Positions 10,645 to 20,802 of a stretch of 64,000 nt of DNA are shown piece by piece. The position numbers and the translations under genes are program-made. Location of the stretch: positions 74,834,040 to 74,898,039 of the forward strand of contig CM059193.1 in assembly GCA_030323885.1 (NCBI GenBank). Reading direction: 5' to 3'. Source of the stretch: Branchipolynoe longqiensis (Eukaryota; Annelida; Polychaeta; Phyllodocida; Polynoidae). The notes below the pieces were generated by a model. The model saw only the letters and a program-made list of their open reading frames with translations, had not been told where the DNA came from and did not search any database. Each line of letters opens with the position of its first letter. Position 1 is the stretch's first letter.

Positions 10645-11138
10645 TGTAGTGGTCTGCTGACCTTCAGGAAGTGACAGGTAGGTGTGGGTAGTGTGGTGAT
10701 ATCAGGGAGCCTAGATGGTGTAATGGTTAACACACTGGCCCGGAATGCAAAGAGATGTCGGTTCGAGTCCCGCTCTAGGCGCAATATTTCCCATTTCTCA
10801 GCACCCCCCCATGACTCTGGTGCCGTGACCCGTATCCTGTACAAGCTACATGCTGCATTGTTGTTGAACCTACCCAATGTATGTATGTGTAAGTGCCTTG
10901 CCTGTATTATGTAATTGTAAGCGTTAACAGACTTACAATTCCAGGGGGACGAGTGTAATAGTCTGCACTGACCTCTCAGGGAAGTAGCCACATATACATG
11001 TAGGCGTGGGTAGTGTGGTGATATAAAGGAGCCTAGATGGTGTAATGGTTAGCACATTGGCCCGGAATGCAAAGAGATGTGGGTTCGAGTCCCGCTCTAG
11101 GCGCAATATTTCCCATTTCCATCACCCCAACCCCTGAC
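10645..11138 (+). mobile_element. TRIM copy 2, complete
   Basis: Left LTR-like repeat 10645-10815, interior 10816-10953, right repeat 10954-11138. ACAG flanks both ends (10641-10644 and 11139-11142). Both repeats contain GCCTAGATGGTGTAATGGTT and GGTTCGAGTCCCGC. CAGGGGGACGAG precedes the right repeat. The left repeat is shorter because of internal deletions. Confidence 0.75.
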
Positions 11139-11146
11139 ACAGTAAA

Positions 11147-11360
11147 GTAAGGTGCTTGAATTAATAGGATAGAACAAGGACTGGTAACTTCAGTGTCAGG
11201 ATAATGTGAATCGGTGGGGTATCAGGTCATGGTGTGGGCAGCCTGGTCTCCCAGTAAGGGAACACTATAATTATAAAGTCGCCATGAGTGTGTACTGTCA
11301 CAAGTTGGTATTTGTGGTGATATGGCCTTAGATGTTGCCAGGAAATAAAACAACATCAAA
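11147..11360 (+). mobile_element. SINE-A, 5'-truncated
   Basis: Body only (from TTAATAGGATAG through CTTAGATGTTGCCAGGAAAT and an A/C-rich tail). It directly abuts the TRIM, suggesting 5' truncation during retroposition. Confidence 0.7.
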
Positions 11361-11417
11361 CAAGCAAGAGAGGCTTTGGTCATTTGAAGGAGAGTGTCAG
11401 TTCAATTTCTGACCAAG

Positions 11418-12091
11418 TCCAAATTTTCAAAACCAAAACACTCACCTAGATGTGATTTGACATGTATTATCTAACTTAAATGCACTGACTAAACAGTTGC
11501 TGCCACATAGAAGGGCATGTTGAGTCAACTTAACAGAATATGTTACTGCATATTGTGCCAGAGTTTCGGCATGCTTGCCAAAATCAATGTACAATGTTTC
11601 TACATCAAATATCTCAAAAGTTAGCCATTTATAATCAAATGTTACTCCAAACTCCAATAAGTTATATTATAATGATTAATTTAATATATTTATCTCAGAA
11701 AAATTACAGAAAATCAAAACCATCGGGACCGGGCGCAGTGGCCTAATCAGTAGAGCGCGGGCCTCGCGTTCGGAAGGTCGGGTGTTCGGTTCCCGGTCGA
11801 GTCAAACCAATGACTTTAAAATGGATACTTGTCATTTCCTATCTTGGTGCTTGGCATTAATAGGATAGGGCCAGGACTGGTTAGCTCAGTGTCAGGATAA
11901 TGTGACTGAGTGGGATATCGGGACATGGTGCTGGCAGCCTGAATTCCCAGTGGGGAGGCACTATAAAATCACCATGAGTGTGCACTGTCACAAGTCGGTA
12001 CCCGTCCTGATATGCCCTTAGATGTTGTCAGGACGTGAAACTCAAACAAACAAACAAACAAAACAAAACCATCAGACTATGCAACTTTAAG
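11418..12091. mobile_element. MITE-Q copy interrupted by a SINE
   Basis: MITE-Q sequence runs 11418-11726 and resumes at 12066-12091 (GACTATGCAACTTTAA). The left TIR is lost. The break is filled by a SINE-A with its own target duplication, so the MITE is older. Confidence 0.75.
11727..12065 (+). mobile_element. SINE-A, full length, nested in MITE-Q
   Basis: tRNA-like head (GCAGTGGCCTAATCAGTAGAGCG, B box GTTCGGTTCCC), conserved body and a (CAAA)n tail. It is flanked by AAAACCATCGG (11716-11726) and AAAACCATCAG (12066-12076), an 11-bp target duplication with one change. Confidence 0.85.
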
Positions 12092-13348
12092 TCTGGACCG
12101 AAATTCTTCTATTCATCGAAAGTAATCATTATGAACCTGCACTACATTATTTGTGTCTTTCCTTTCCAAATTATCTTGTCGTAGCAGCAGAGTTGGTGAA
12201 CTGTTTCAAGTCCTGACTGGATGCATACTGGTCAAGCATTACATATATCCAGTGACAGTTGCTACAATCCACCACATCTGAAGAACTGTCTCCATTTCTA
12301 TTTATTAAGAGCGGCTAACAGGTCCAAGGCCTATTACAGCTGTATCCTATTGATTGATTGATATACCTGCTCAGAGAGTGGACTATCTTACTCTAATAGC
12401 CCTTCTTTAACCACGTCAGCTGCATCCAGCAGTTTGTCTACGTCAGGTCTGCGTTACACACCTCCACAGGAAAAAGAGAACACCCTACTGCAAGGTACCA
12501 ACACTTTCCCATACCTCATAATACACAAGCTCATGTCCACAAAGATTGAGCCATAGACTAAAACCTGCTATGAATAATACATCGACACTCATACGATTAA
12601 CTTCACATTTTTCTCAACAACTTCTCACAATTTATTTTACCTTGACCCACTTGATCATATTCATTAGTGACACGCCATTTCTTTTTTTTTTTCGCGATTT
12701 AGCTGGTTTATTGTTTAGTGCAACCCTGCCAACCCGCCATAGTGTTTTCTGTCGGGGGTCGGGACAGCTGGGTTGCTATGCGTCACCGACAGAAAAGGAA
12801 AAAAGAAAAAAGAAACAAAGAAAAAAGAAAAAAGAAACAAAAGTTAAAAAAAAGAAAAAAAGGTTTCAATATGACAGGTTATTGTGGGCAATGTGTTTTA
12901 TGAAGCGAATTTGATTCAGAAACATGCTTCACACTTTTTGCCTATATGGTTTCATCGCACAATGATGTAGCGATACTAGAGCAATGAAAGGGTGCATTGT
13001 GGTTCTTCATTTCTGTAATCAATGCGCGTTCCATATGGAAGTCAGTGTTAATTGAGTTTGTTTACAGGCTGTGAATTATGGAGAAGGATCAGAGAAAATT
13101 AACACATTATTAGAGATGGACTTCGGACTTATCACTTGCCTAAAATTTTGAAGTGAGGAAGGGAGACCGTTAGAGCCGGTTCCGAGGCAAGGGGAGGAGA
13201 GAGTGCCCAGTTAGAGGGGTTCAGTTCAGAGTAAGGGGTGTTGGGAAGTGAGGAGGTGCCCAGAGGGGGCACCAAAACATTTAGGGGCTATTCTTTATTT
13301 ATATTCACATAATCACTTATATAGCACATATGTATATACAGATATATA
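12092..13348. other. Spacer with an (ATTG)n-tailed fragment
   Basis: About 12180-12362 ends in ATTGATTGATTGA, the same tail type as the RTE-like LINE at 25.2 kb, so it may be a short LINE 3' end. About 12670-12860 is A/T-homopolymer rich. The rest holds nothing recognised. Confidence 0.35.
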
Positions 13349-13587
13349 TGAAGAGTTCAGGTGTAAAACCATGTAAACGCCGATTGACAAATGGAGATAC
13401 ACATTGGAATCAAACCTACAAAAAGTAAATCTTTTTATATTCCTACTTTGCTGTTGATTGCTCCATAACGATATGATCATATGACAGATGGAATTAGTGG
13501 GAATTAAGATTATTTTCAGAGAAAAATATGATATTTAAACCACATTTTGTTATCAGCATTTACATAGTTTTGCACCTGAACTCTTCA
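13349..13587. mobile_element. MITE-P copy 2
   Basis: 239-bp palindromic element, TGAAGAGTTCAGGTGTAAAAC to its inverse ending CTGAACTCTTCA, between TA dinucleotides. Confidence 0.85.
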
Positions 13588-13617
13588 TATGTATATATGT
13601 ATGTAAGGATACAAATA

Positions 13618-13878
13618 TTAAGAATTCAGGGGCAAGAACCGACAAACCCAATTCACGCCCAACTGAAACCATGACGACCAAGTTAGAGCTGAAGCTGCCA
13701 TAGATTCCGATAATCAAATCCATTTTTGATTTTGGTTTTGCGGAAGCAAACACATCCCATAGGTATTGCAGTACCCAATATAAAATTGATAGACTTTACC
13801 TTTAAAGCACAACAACAAATTATATTTGACAAAGAACACCTAAAATGAATTTGATGGATTTTGTACCTGAGCTCTTCA
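13618..13878. mobile_element. MITE-P-like diverged copy
   Basis: Ends AAGAATTCAGGGGCAAGAAC and TTTGTACCTGAGCTCTTCA are recognisable but diverged MITE-P termini; the interior is different. It lies 30 bp from a typical copy and 10 bp from MITE-R. Confidence 0.55.
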
Positions 13879-14275
13879 TGATTATATATGGGTCATTCTT
13901 TAAAACTGGGCATGAAAGTGTGATGTGGAAACCAAAAGTGAAATCCTTCCAAATAATAGCAAAATAACTTCCAAATAATAGCCTAATCCAATGTCCTATG
14001 AAGGTTTGTATGTTGTGCAGAGTTGAAAAGAATGATTTTCACTTTTTTATTTAGATCTTATACAAATTAAGCAGTACATTAATATTACTTGTGGAACAAG
14101 AAAATCAAAGACACATCCAGAACCTCATTTTAACATATAGAACATGGTAAAACACAATTTTATTGATTAGTCTTAGGCAGAAAAGGTTATGACTTACAAG
14201 AAAGAAATGGAAAATATGTTTAACAAATATTTGGCTACATGTATAGTATAAATTTGTAAATTTTCACTTTTGCAC

Positions 14276-14505
14276 ATTGTCCATGATGTCCTCAACATGG
14301 GTAATTGATATCGTGAGACTGTGTATATACTCCATTGATCAGCGACCATTGGCGCCACCTATATATTTCTTGTGAACTACGACTTGGCCGCTACTGACGC
14401 GCCATCTACTGTAAATTCGGAGCAAACCTGTGACCTAATTACAAAGTCTGGACACTTCGACCTTAGCTTTTCAATCGATCGGACCTGCTTCTCCCTGTGG
14501 ATTTG
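14276..14505 (+). repeat. Ngaro split direct repeat A1
   Basis: 230 bp, starting ATTGTCCATGATGTCC and ending CCCTGTGGATTTG, repeated at 19299-19528. Ends 15 bp before the ORF1 ATG, so it presumably holds promoter and leader. Confidence 0.92.
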
Positions 14506-14520
14506 GACTTTACGACAACA

Positions 14521-15891
14521 ATGCCGGCGGCAAAGAACAACAAGTCAAAGCGACGTGGTACATCTAACCATGACGTACAAACTACCTCCATCAGCAGGAA
14601 GAAAGCGAAGCCTGGATCGAAGTCAGTGGCTAAAAACATCAATACGACGCCGACGATTCAATCTCGTTCAAGCCGAGCTAAGGAGCGGCGCGAGGCACGG
14701 CGGCTCGACAGAGACAACAAACTCTCCACCGACGAGGACGGCTCTGATGAGGATGGATTAACCGTGGCTCTGGCTACAATACAAAAACAAATGGCGGACA
14801 TTAACGCTGGCATAAATTTGAGGATCGACAAGCTACAGAGGGTTGCTGAGGGGCGAAAATCCAGATCCCTCACTCCACGCCGCAGGGGCGATGACGTCAT
14901 GCCGCGTGCCGGCGGCCATGACACCTTGCTCGCTGATTCGGTAAGGCCTATTTCCTTTGAGCCGACAAGGCGTCGTTCTGCCTCGTCCCACTGCTCTGAG
15001 ACCTCCCACGATCCTGCCTGCCGTCCTCGTCGACATTCTCCTCGACACCGTGAGTTCGAGTCTTATTCCTTTCTCGGTCACGGGCGCCGCGCGTGTGCTG
15101 ACCCTGGAACACGTCATAGCTTCGACGCAATGTCCCCCGCCTACGGTCGTGACGATGACAGGGAGGATGCTGTCAATGAGCTTCTAGTGGCCGCGGGATC
15201 TGCGCTTGGAAAGAAGAGAGGTAATAAAATTCTTGCCCCACATCGTTATGTTATACGCGGTAGTAAAAATGATCGTATCGGTATGGAGGAGGCCACATGG
15301 TCTGAGTATTGTGCGGCCCTGTGTCGAATGTGTAAAGATAAAAAACTCCCTGCAGATTGGTCCCGCTCTGTGTTTGAACATATGCACCAGCTCCTGACCA
15401 TGGCTGGGAACTGGGACTGGCATACTTGCCGTCAGTGGTCAGAGTCTGTCTTTACTATGATCGCTGACGGCCGCCTTCCTCGGGGCTGGGCTGATGCCTA
15501 CGCTATCAAGGATGTCCAGCGGGACGTCTGTGCGCTAGGAACCCGACTGGACAGGTCGAGGCTGGCCCGTGGAGCCCGTCGACCCGATCTGCCCGCATCA
15601 GCTGCAGGCTCGGCCAGCTCCCAATATGCTGGCAGGACGGGTGACTACACGCGCCCGGAATACAACAAGGATGTCGACGGGAAGCCATGCCTCCCCTGGA
15701 ACCTCGGAGGTGACTGTGGCTTCACAACCTCCCATGGCCTGCAGCCGGATAGGCGCTGCCACCTTTGCGCTTGGTGTGCAAATAAGAACAAGAAAGCTAA
15801 CCCCCATCAGGAGAAGGTCTGTCAGAATAAAAGGAGATTCCAGGACCGGGTTAGTTTGAATGATAAGCCTCACGATAAGGATTTTCATTAA
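14521..15891 (+). CDS. Ngaro ORF1, Gag-like protein with C-terminal Cys/His cluster
   Basis: 456 residues from the ATG at 14521 (MPAAKNNKSKRR), preceded by ACAACA, a good eukaryotic start context; an upstream in-frame GTG is inside the A1 repeat edge. The first ~200 residues are basic and Ser/Arg-rich and probably disordered. About 205-340 is a folded-looking domain with conserved-type W/C residues (EEATWSEYCAALCRMCKD, GNWDWHTCRQWSESVF). The C terminus has a Cys/His cluster (CLPWN ... DCGF ... HGLQPDRRCHLCAWC ... H ... C) resembling the zinc-binding ends seen in YR-retroelement ORF1 proteins. Presumed to bind element RNA. The ORF2 frame overlaps its last 37 bases in the -1 frame. Confidence 0.85.
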   Translation: MPAAKNNKSKRRGTSNHDVQTTSISRKKAKPGSKSVAKNINTTPTIQSRSSRAKERREARRLDRDNKLSTDEDGSDEDGLTVALATIQKQMADINAGINLRIDKLQRVAEGRKSRSLTPRRRGDDVMPRAGGHDTLLADSVRPISFEPTRRRSASSHCSETSHDPACRPRRHSPRHREFESYSFLGHGRRACADPGTRHSFDAMSPAYGRDDDREDAVNELLVAAGSALGKKRGNKILAPHRYVIRGSKNDRIGMEEATWSEYCAALCRMCKDKKLPADWSRSVFEHMHQLLTMAGNWDWHTCRQWSESVFTMIADGRLPRGWADAYAIKDVQRDVCALGTRLDRSRLARGARRPDLPASAAGSASSQYAGRTGDYTRPEYNKDVDGKPCLPWNLGGDCGFTTSHGLQPDRRCHLCAWCANKNKKANPHQEKVCQNKRRFQDRVSLNDKPHDKDFH

Positions 15892-18194
15892 GTGGACGAG
15901 TTGAACCCGCTTGCTTCGTCCACACTGCTCCTGTTATCGCGGGCGGTGCCTTCCATCATTCTGGGGACCGACACCCTGCCCCTGATAAGGCTTTTTTGGG
16001 TCATGGGAAACCTCTGCGCCTGGGCGGCTCAAATTGTACTCAACCTGTTCTGCATGCTGTACTATCAGCCGCTGACACTGGACTTGATTTAGCTGCTGGG
16101 AGTGTGACTTGGGGCGAACCCTCCCCTCCCACTGAGCCTGATCGACGGGGCCCTGAGTCACGACATCTCGCCCGTGATTCTCTTACGGGTGGTGGTCGCG
16201 GGGGTGATGGGACGCTCCTCCTCCGGGGACAGTTGACTGCTGGATACCAACAAACGACATCTCACACTCGCTCTCACGCTACTCCATTAATCAGTACCCG
16301 ATACCCCCCAAACACGGTTGTTGCTGACCAGTTGGGGGTGCGTTGTGATGATGAACTGCCTGATAGACTTTTGGTGGTCGAACACACTGATACTGATGAT
16401 GTCGAATACGTCCTCATGAACATCGAGGACGACCAACTGCCTCCTTATAACCCCCCACACACACCCGTTACCTACAGACATATCCTCGATGAGATCTGGC
16501 CTCACCCAGTTGACAACATCTGGGCTAGACATCTCAAATACCTCGACATCTACATGCACGTTAGGGCTGGCGCCCTCCCAAACTATGTCGGCCCCAGGAT
16601 TCCCATCCCCTCAGGCTTGAACATTGGAGTCTGGAGAGACCTCCTGGCTGACTATCACGACAAGCAGCTTATTGACTTCTTAGAATATGGTTGGCCGGTC
16701 GATTACACTGCTGACCGCCCACCAATCGCCTCAGTCGCAAATCATCACACCGATCCTGACAATCAGGCCTGCATGCAGGACTATATCGACACAGAGCTTA
16801 TCCATGGTGCCATCATTGGCCCCTTTGACGTTCCCCCATTTCGGCCGTGGACGCAGGTCAGTCCCATGATGACCCGCCTGAAGCGTGGGACTAGTAAACG
16901 CAGGGTCATTGTTGACCTCAGCTACCCGCCAGGTGTCAGTGTCAACTCAGGTATTCGGAAGCTCCAGTACCAGGGACACCCCATGACTTACAAGCTTCCA
17001 GGCATAACTGACCTGGCAGACGAGGTCACCCGCCTTGGAAAGGGGGCCTTCATCTGGTGCGTCGACTTGGCGAGGGCATACCGACAACTTAGGACTTGCC
17101 CCCTCTCAGTCCCTCTCCTTGGCATAACCCTACATAATAAGATCTACCTCGACCTGGCCCCTCCTTTCGGCTGTCGCACTTCTTCAATGGCCTGCGCGCG
17201 TACCACAAACGCACTGGTCTACCTCATGAGAACCCGTGGTCACCATGTTCTCTGTTATCTGGACGACTTTGTGGGCGCAGCAAAAACATTACCAGAGGCA
17301 GAGCGTGCCTACCACGAAATAGTCGGTCTGGCGGCCCAGCTTGGTCTCGACCTTGCCCTGCAAAAATGTCTGCCGCCCAGAACTGAGCTCGAGTGGCTCG
17401 GTTTCCTGGTCTCTACTGTCAATATGACCGTCACAATACCACCTGACAGGCTCCAGGACGTCGTCAGAGAGTGTGAGGCCTGGAGGACCAGAGTCTTGGC
17501 ATCACGGAAGGACCTACAGCGCTTGGTTGGGCGGTTGCAGCACGTCGCAAAATGTGTTGCCCCGGCGAGGAGGTTTATGTCTAGAATCTTGGCCGCCCTC
17601 AGGAACGCACCATACAGGGGCAAGCACCTAGTGCCCCCGGAGCTCGGACTTGACGTTGCTTGGTTCACACGATATGCTGCCCACTCCAACGGTGTGGTCC
17701 TCCTTCCCCCCGCTGAACGTGAACTTTGGGTCATTGAGTGTGATTCATCGCTTCGTGCTGGTGGCGCGCACTCTCCCACTCACTTCTTCGCTCAGGAATA
17801 CTCACAGCAGATCCGAGACAGGAACTACAACATCGCACAACTCGAGGCTCTGAACCTCGTTGCTGCACTCAAGAGCCTCTCGCCTCACCGGGCTCATCAA
17901 TACACAATAGTCATCAACACCGACAATGCCACATCTCAGCAGGTTCTCAGCACTGGTGCTGGTCGCGACCCCGTGATCTGTGCTTGTGCCCGCGAGCTCT
18001 GGCTTTACGCTGCACGGAGGAGTACTGACATTCTGGTCCGCCACAAACCGGGCAAGGACATTGTCCTTGCAGATGCACTGAGCCGCATGTGTTTCGACCC
18101 CCGTGCTAAGGAGCTGGCGGCGAACCTCGTCGCTGAAGGTGGCCTGAAGCCACTCACTGCTAATCATGACGATGCACTAACTCTCAATCTGTAA
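15855..18194 (+). CDS. Ngaro ORF2: reverse transcriptase with RNase H
   Basis: The open frame runs from 15855, just after a TAG, to the TAA at 18192-18194. The first ATG is at 16416, so either internal initiation there (about 592 residues) or a -1 frameshift from ORF1, which it overlaps at 15855-15891. RT motifs: SKRRVIVDLSYPPG, motif A WCVDLARAYRQL, PFGCRTSSMACAR, and catalytic YLDD at 17256-17267. RNase H follows with acidic residues in ECDSS (Asp codon 17742), LEALN (Glu 17844), NTDNA (Asp 17922) and LADALSR (Asp 18072), all present. It would synthesise element cDNA and degrade the RNA template. Catalytic residues look intact. Confidence 0.92.
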
Positions 18195-18236
18195 CCTGGG
18201 TTCGACTAAAAATGTTTGGCTCTCTCTCCAGGTTAC
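18191..18236 (+). promoter_or_regulatory. Hairpin spanning the ORF2 stop/ORF3 start junction
   Basis: GTAACCTGG (18191-18199) is perfectly complementary to CCAGGTTAC (18228-18236), loop 28 nt. It covers the ORF2 TAA, a second in-frame TAA (18207) and an out-of-frame ATG (18212). It may influence recoding or reinitiation; function is inferred. Confidence 0.45.
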
Positions 18237-19187
18237 TCACAGCGCCATCACCAGCGGCTCCTTGATGCTATAGCAGCGGGACTGGCGGCTGGGACCTGGA
18301 AAAACAAGGCGGCCCAGGCGAGAGAGTACTACACATACATGACTGACCATGACGCGGATCCACTCAAACCATCTCAGTACCACATCATGTCTTACATAAT
18401 CCATCTCCAGGATCGTCTCGTGTCCCCAGGTGCCGTTCTAAACTACATCAGTGGCGCGCGCACCTGGGTACTGACATTCGATGGGAGAACCTCCGCCTTT
18501 GACACTTACCTCGTGGGCCTCCTCAAAAGAGGCGTTCGTCGTGCATCATGCCACGTCACTGTTCAAGCACCACCCATGACTCCACGGGATGTTCGGAATG
18601 TCGTTCGTTTCTTCTGGACGGTCGGCCCAAACGGCCGCGTGCTGGTGGCCGCCACCCTCATCGCATACTTCACGCTGCTCAGGCAGTCAAACCTGTTCCC
18701 GAGATTCGGCAGGTACGACCCAGGCCACTCACTTCGGGCCAAGGATTTGAAGCAAACACCAATGGGCATCAATGTCCGTGTCAGGTCGTCCAAGACGCAA
18801 CTCACATCATCGTCTCCCAGAGACATCCTCATACCGGCAATACCCGGCTCGCCTTTCTGCCCACTCCATGCCTGGAGGGACTACGTGTCCAGGACACCGC
18901 CATATCCGGACGGACCGGCCTTCATCACAGCCGATGGCTCAACGATACGTGCCTCAGCATTCATTGCAGCCGTACGACTCGCCCTCTCGGCAGCGGGTCA
19001 CCCAGCACCTGCGGCCATCACACTACACAGCATGCGACGCGGTGGCGCACAGGCCTGCGCACTACGAGGCTCATCACTACACGACATCAGACAACTGGGT
19101 CACTGGACCTCCGATGCAGTCCATGACTATGTCCCGAGACAATCAGTTTCTTCGGCTCCCAGAACACTCACTAACTACTTTGGTTAA
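18216..19187 (+). CDS. Ngaro ORF3: tyrosine recombinase
   Basis: About 323 residues, in the same frame as ORF2 but separated by two TAA codons. There is no ATG near the start: the frame opens at 18210, first TTG 18216, and the first in-frame ATG is about 40 residues in. The N-terminal half is helical (SAM-like core-binding region, from QRLLDAIAAGL). The catalytic half shows Arg in LLRQSN (codon 18681), HSMRR with His at 19026 and Arg at 19035, LGHW with His at 19101, and the nucleophile Tyr in HDYV at 19128. This is the R-HxxR-H-Y set of tyrosine recombinases, which integrate the circular cDNA. The stop lies inside the B1 repeat. How it is translated is unclear. Confidence 0.9.
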   Translation: MALSPGYSQRHHQRLLDAIAAGLAAGTWKNKAAQAREYYTYMTDHDADPLKPSQYHIMSYIIHLQDRLVSPGAVLNYISGARTWVLTFDGRTSAFDTYLVGLLKRGVRRASCHVTVQAPPMTPRDVRNVVRFFWTVGPNGRVLVAATLIAYFTLLRQSNLFPRFGRYDPGHSLRAKDLKQTPMGINVRVRSSKTQLTSSSPRDILIPAIPGSPFCPLHAWRDYVSRTPPYPDGPAFITADGSTIRASAFIAAVRLALSAAGHPAPAAITLHSMRRGGAQACALRGSSLHDIRQLGHWTSDAVHDYVPRQSVSSAPRTLTNYFG

Positions 19188-19301
19188 GTGCCTGTAATCC
19201 TCGAACTTATCAACATGTCTATCTTTAAATCTTAATGTAACAAGCTAAACTAGTAAGAATAAATGCCACTATGTGTACAGCTGTCTCGCGTTTGTTCAAT
19301 T
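19182..19301 (+). repeat. Ngaro split direct repeat B1
   Basis: 120 bp, GGTTAAGTGCCTGTAATCC to TTTGTTCAATT; repeated at 19565-19684 with one visible difference. Contains the ORF3 stop codon and an AATAAA at about 19259. Confidence 0.92.
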
Positions 19302-19528
19302 GTCCATGATGTCCTCAACATGGGTAATTGATATCGTGAGACTGTGTATATACTCCATTGATCAGCGACCATTGGCGCCACCTATATATTTCTTGTGAAC
19401 TACGACTTGGCCGCTACTGACGCGCCATCTACTGTAAATTCGGAGCAAACCTGTGACCTAATTACAAAGTCTGGACACTTCGACCTTAGCTTTTCAATCG
19501 ATCGGACCTGCTTCTCCCTGTGGATTTG
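19299..19528 (+). repeat. Ngaro split direct repeat A2
   Basis: Identical by eye to A1 (14276-14505) over 230 bp. Overlaps the last bases of B1 (ATT), consistent with the B-A junction of a circular intermediate. Confidence 0.92.
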
Positions 19529-19564
19529 CCGTCCCACCCACCCAACTAATGACATAAATCATAG

Positions 19565-19684
19565 GGTTAAGTGCCTGTAATCCTCGAACTTATCAACATG
19601 TCTATCTTTAAATCTTAATGTAACAAGCTAAACTAGTAAGAATAAATGCCACTATATGTACAGCTGTCTCGCGTTTGTTCAATT
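19565..19684 (+). repeat. Ngaro split direct repeat B2 (right end)
   Basis: Second copy of B. Followed directly by MITE-R sequence (AGCACAAAATCATATAAGTA), which marks the right end of the insertion. A 36-bp non-repeated piece (19529-19564) separates A2 from B2. Confidence 0.9.
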
Positions 19685-20221
19685 AGCACAAAATCATATA
19701 AGTAAACTTGTAATTTCTTTCTCGGGATAGCTTCAATAAATATACTATTGCTAACATACTTAGTACACAGAGGATACAATAATTACTTGACATGCAATCG
19801 ATAAAAGAAAGAACAAATTATCAGCATCGTAATGTGGAAATCAAATATGTGGTGCCCAGTTTTAAAGAATGACCCATATACCTCTCTCTACCGTGAGAAA
19901 GAGGAAATAACACATCCACATAGTGAAATATCCATGGAACCCAACATAATAAATCCAATGAAATACATGTTAACGCTGCTCCTAGAGTAAATGAATGTCC
20001 CTCTCTCGGGCAAATAACCATCCTGGAAGTAAGAACTATTCTGCACGAGAGCACTATGTAGTAGAAAGTAGGGTAAGGGTCGGTTGGAGAGAGAGAGGAT
20101 TGGGGGGCTCTACACTTAAGGTGGCATGATGCTCATTTTTGAGTGAGTTGTCACAGAAGGGCGGAAGCCTACCTGTCAGGGACTGTGTTGACTGGTGGGC
20201 AAAGTACCCCGGGGATGGAGA

Positions 20222-20560
20222 GAGTTAGGTGGCCGAATGAGTAGACCGTCCGTGTCCTGTTTTTGGAGTTTGTGGGTTTGAATCCTGGTCGAGTCAAACC
20301 GCTGGCTTAAATATTGATACTTGTCGCTTCCTAGCCTGTCGCTCGGCATTATTAGGATAGGGCAAGGACTGGTTCGCTCAGTGTCGGGATAATGTGACTG
20401 AGTGGGATATCAGGTCATGGTGCTGGTGGCCTGGTTTCCCAGTAGGGCAGCACTATAAAGTCGCCATGAGTGCGCACTGTCACAAGTCGGTACCCATACC
20501 GATATGAACTTAGATGTTGCTAGTATGTAAAACAACAACAAACAAACTGAAATGGGTAGA
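20222..20560 (+). mobile_element. SINE-A copy
   Basis: Head TTAGGTGGCCGAATGAGTAGA, B-box-like region GGGTTTGAATCC, body GTGTCGGGATAATGTGACTG, and an AACAACAAACAAAC tail. Confidence 0.8.
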
Positions 20561-20604
20561 ATACATGCTGGTGCTATAGGTGCCAGGATGTTACTGCGCA
20601 AGTA

Positions 20605-20795
20605 TAGGGTGTCAAGGTTTTGACGTGCTTGTCAAAACTAATTTGACACGTTTGCACTTCAAATATCTCAAAGGTTAGCACTTTAGAATATAAGTAACTT
20701 CAAGCTAAATTAAAGTAGATTAATAATGACCAATCTAATATATTTATCTCAGACAAATTACAGAAATTCAAAACCATCGGACTATGCAACTTTAA
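20605..20795. mobile_element. MITE-Q right half
   Basis: From TTTTGACGTGCTTGTCAAAAC to ATCGGACTATGCAACTTTAA. The left half is missing. Confidence 0.75.
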
Positions 20796-20802
20796 TTAAA
20801 TC

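Larger units (their letters stand above)
14276..19684 (+). mobile_element. Ngaro-type retrotransposon, apparently full length (5.4 kb)
   Basis: Order: A1 repeat, ORF1 (Gag-like), ORF2 (RT-RNase H), ORF3 (tyrosine recombinase), B1, A2, B2. Split direct repeats in the arrangement A1 ... B1-A2-B2 are the hallmark of Ngaro-group YR retrotransposons; DIRS1-type inverted repeats are absent. A1 and A2 look identical over 230 bp and B1/B2 differ at one visible base in 120, so insertion is recent. There is no target duplication, as expected for recombinase-mediated integration. All three reading frames are long, but see ORF3 for its start. Confidence 0.92.
13889..19876. mobile_element. MITE-R copy 1, split by the Ngaro insertion
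   Basis: Left end TGGGTCATTCTTTAAAAC (13889) and right end GTTTTAAAGAATGACCCA (to 19876) are perfect inverted repeats with TA on both sides (13887-13888, 19877-19878). Removing 14276-19684 leaves about 580 bp with no coding capacity. A second copy at 36038 confirms the interior sequence. Confidence 0.85.

Noticed and set aside
12546..12914. 122-codon frame with a Lys-rich end
   Set aside because: The Lys run is an A-rich homopolymer tract; no recognisable domain.
18191..18231. Short intron (GT...AG) joining ORF2 and ORF3
   Set aside because: 41 nt is not a multiple of three while the two ORFs share a frame, so splicing here would put ORF3 out of frame.
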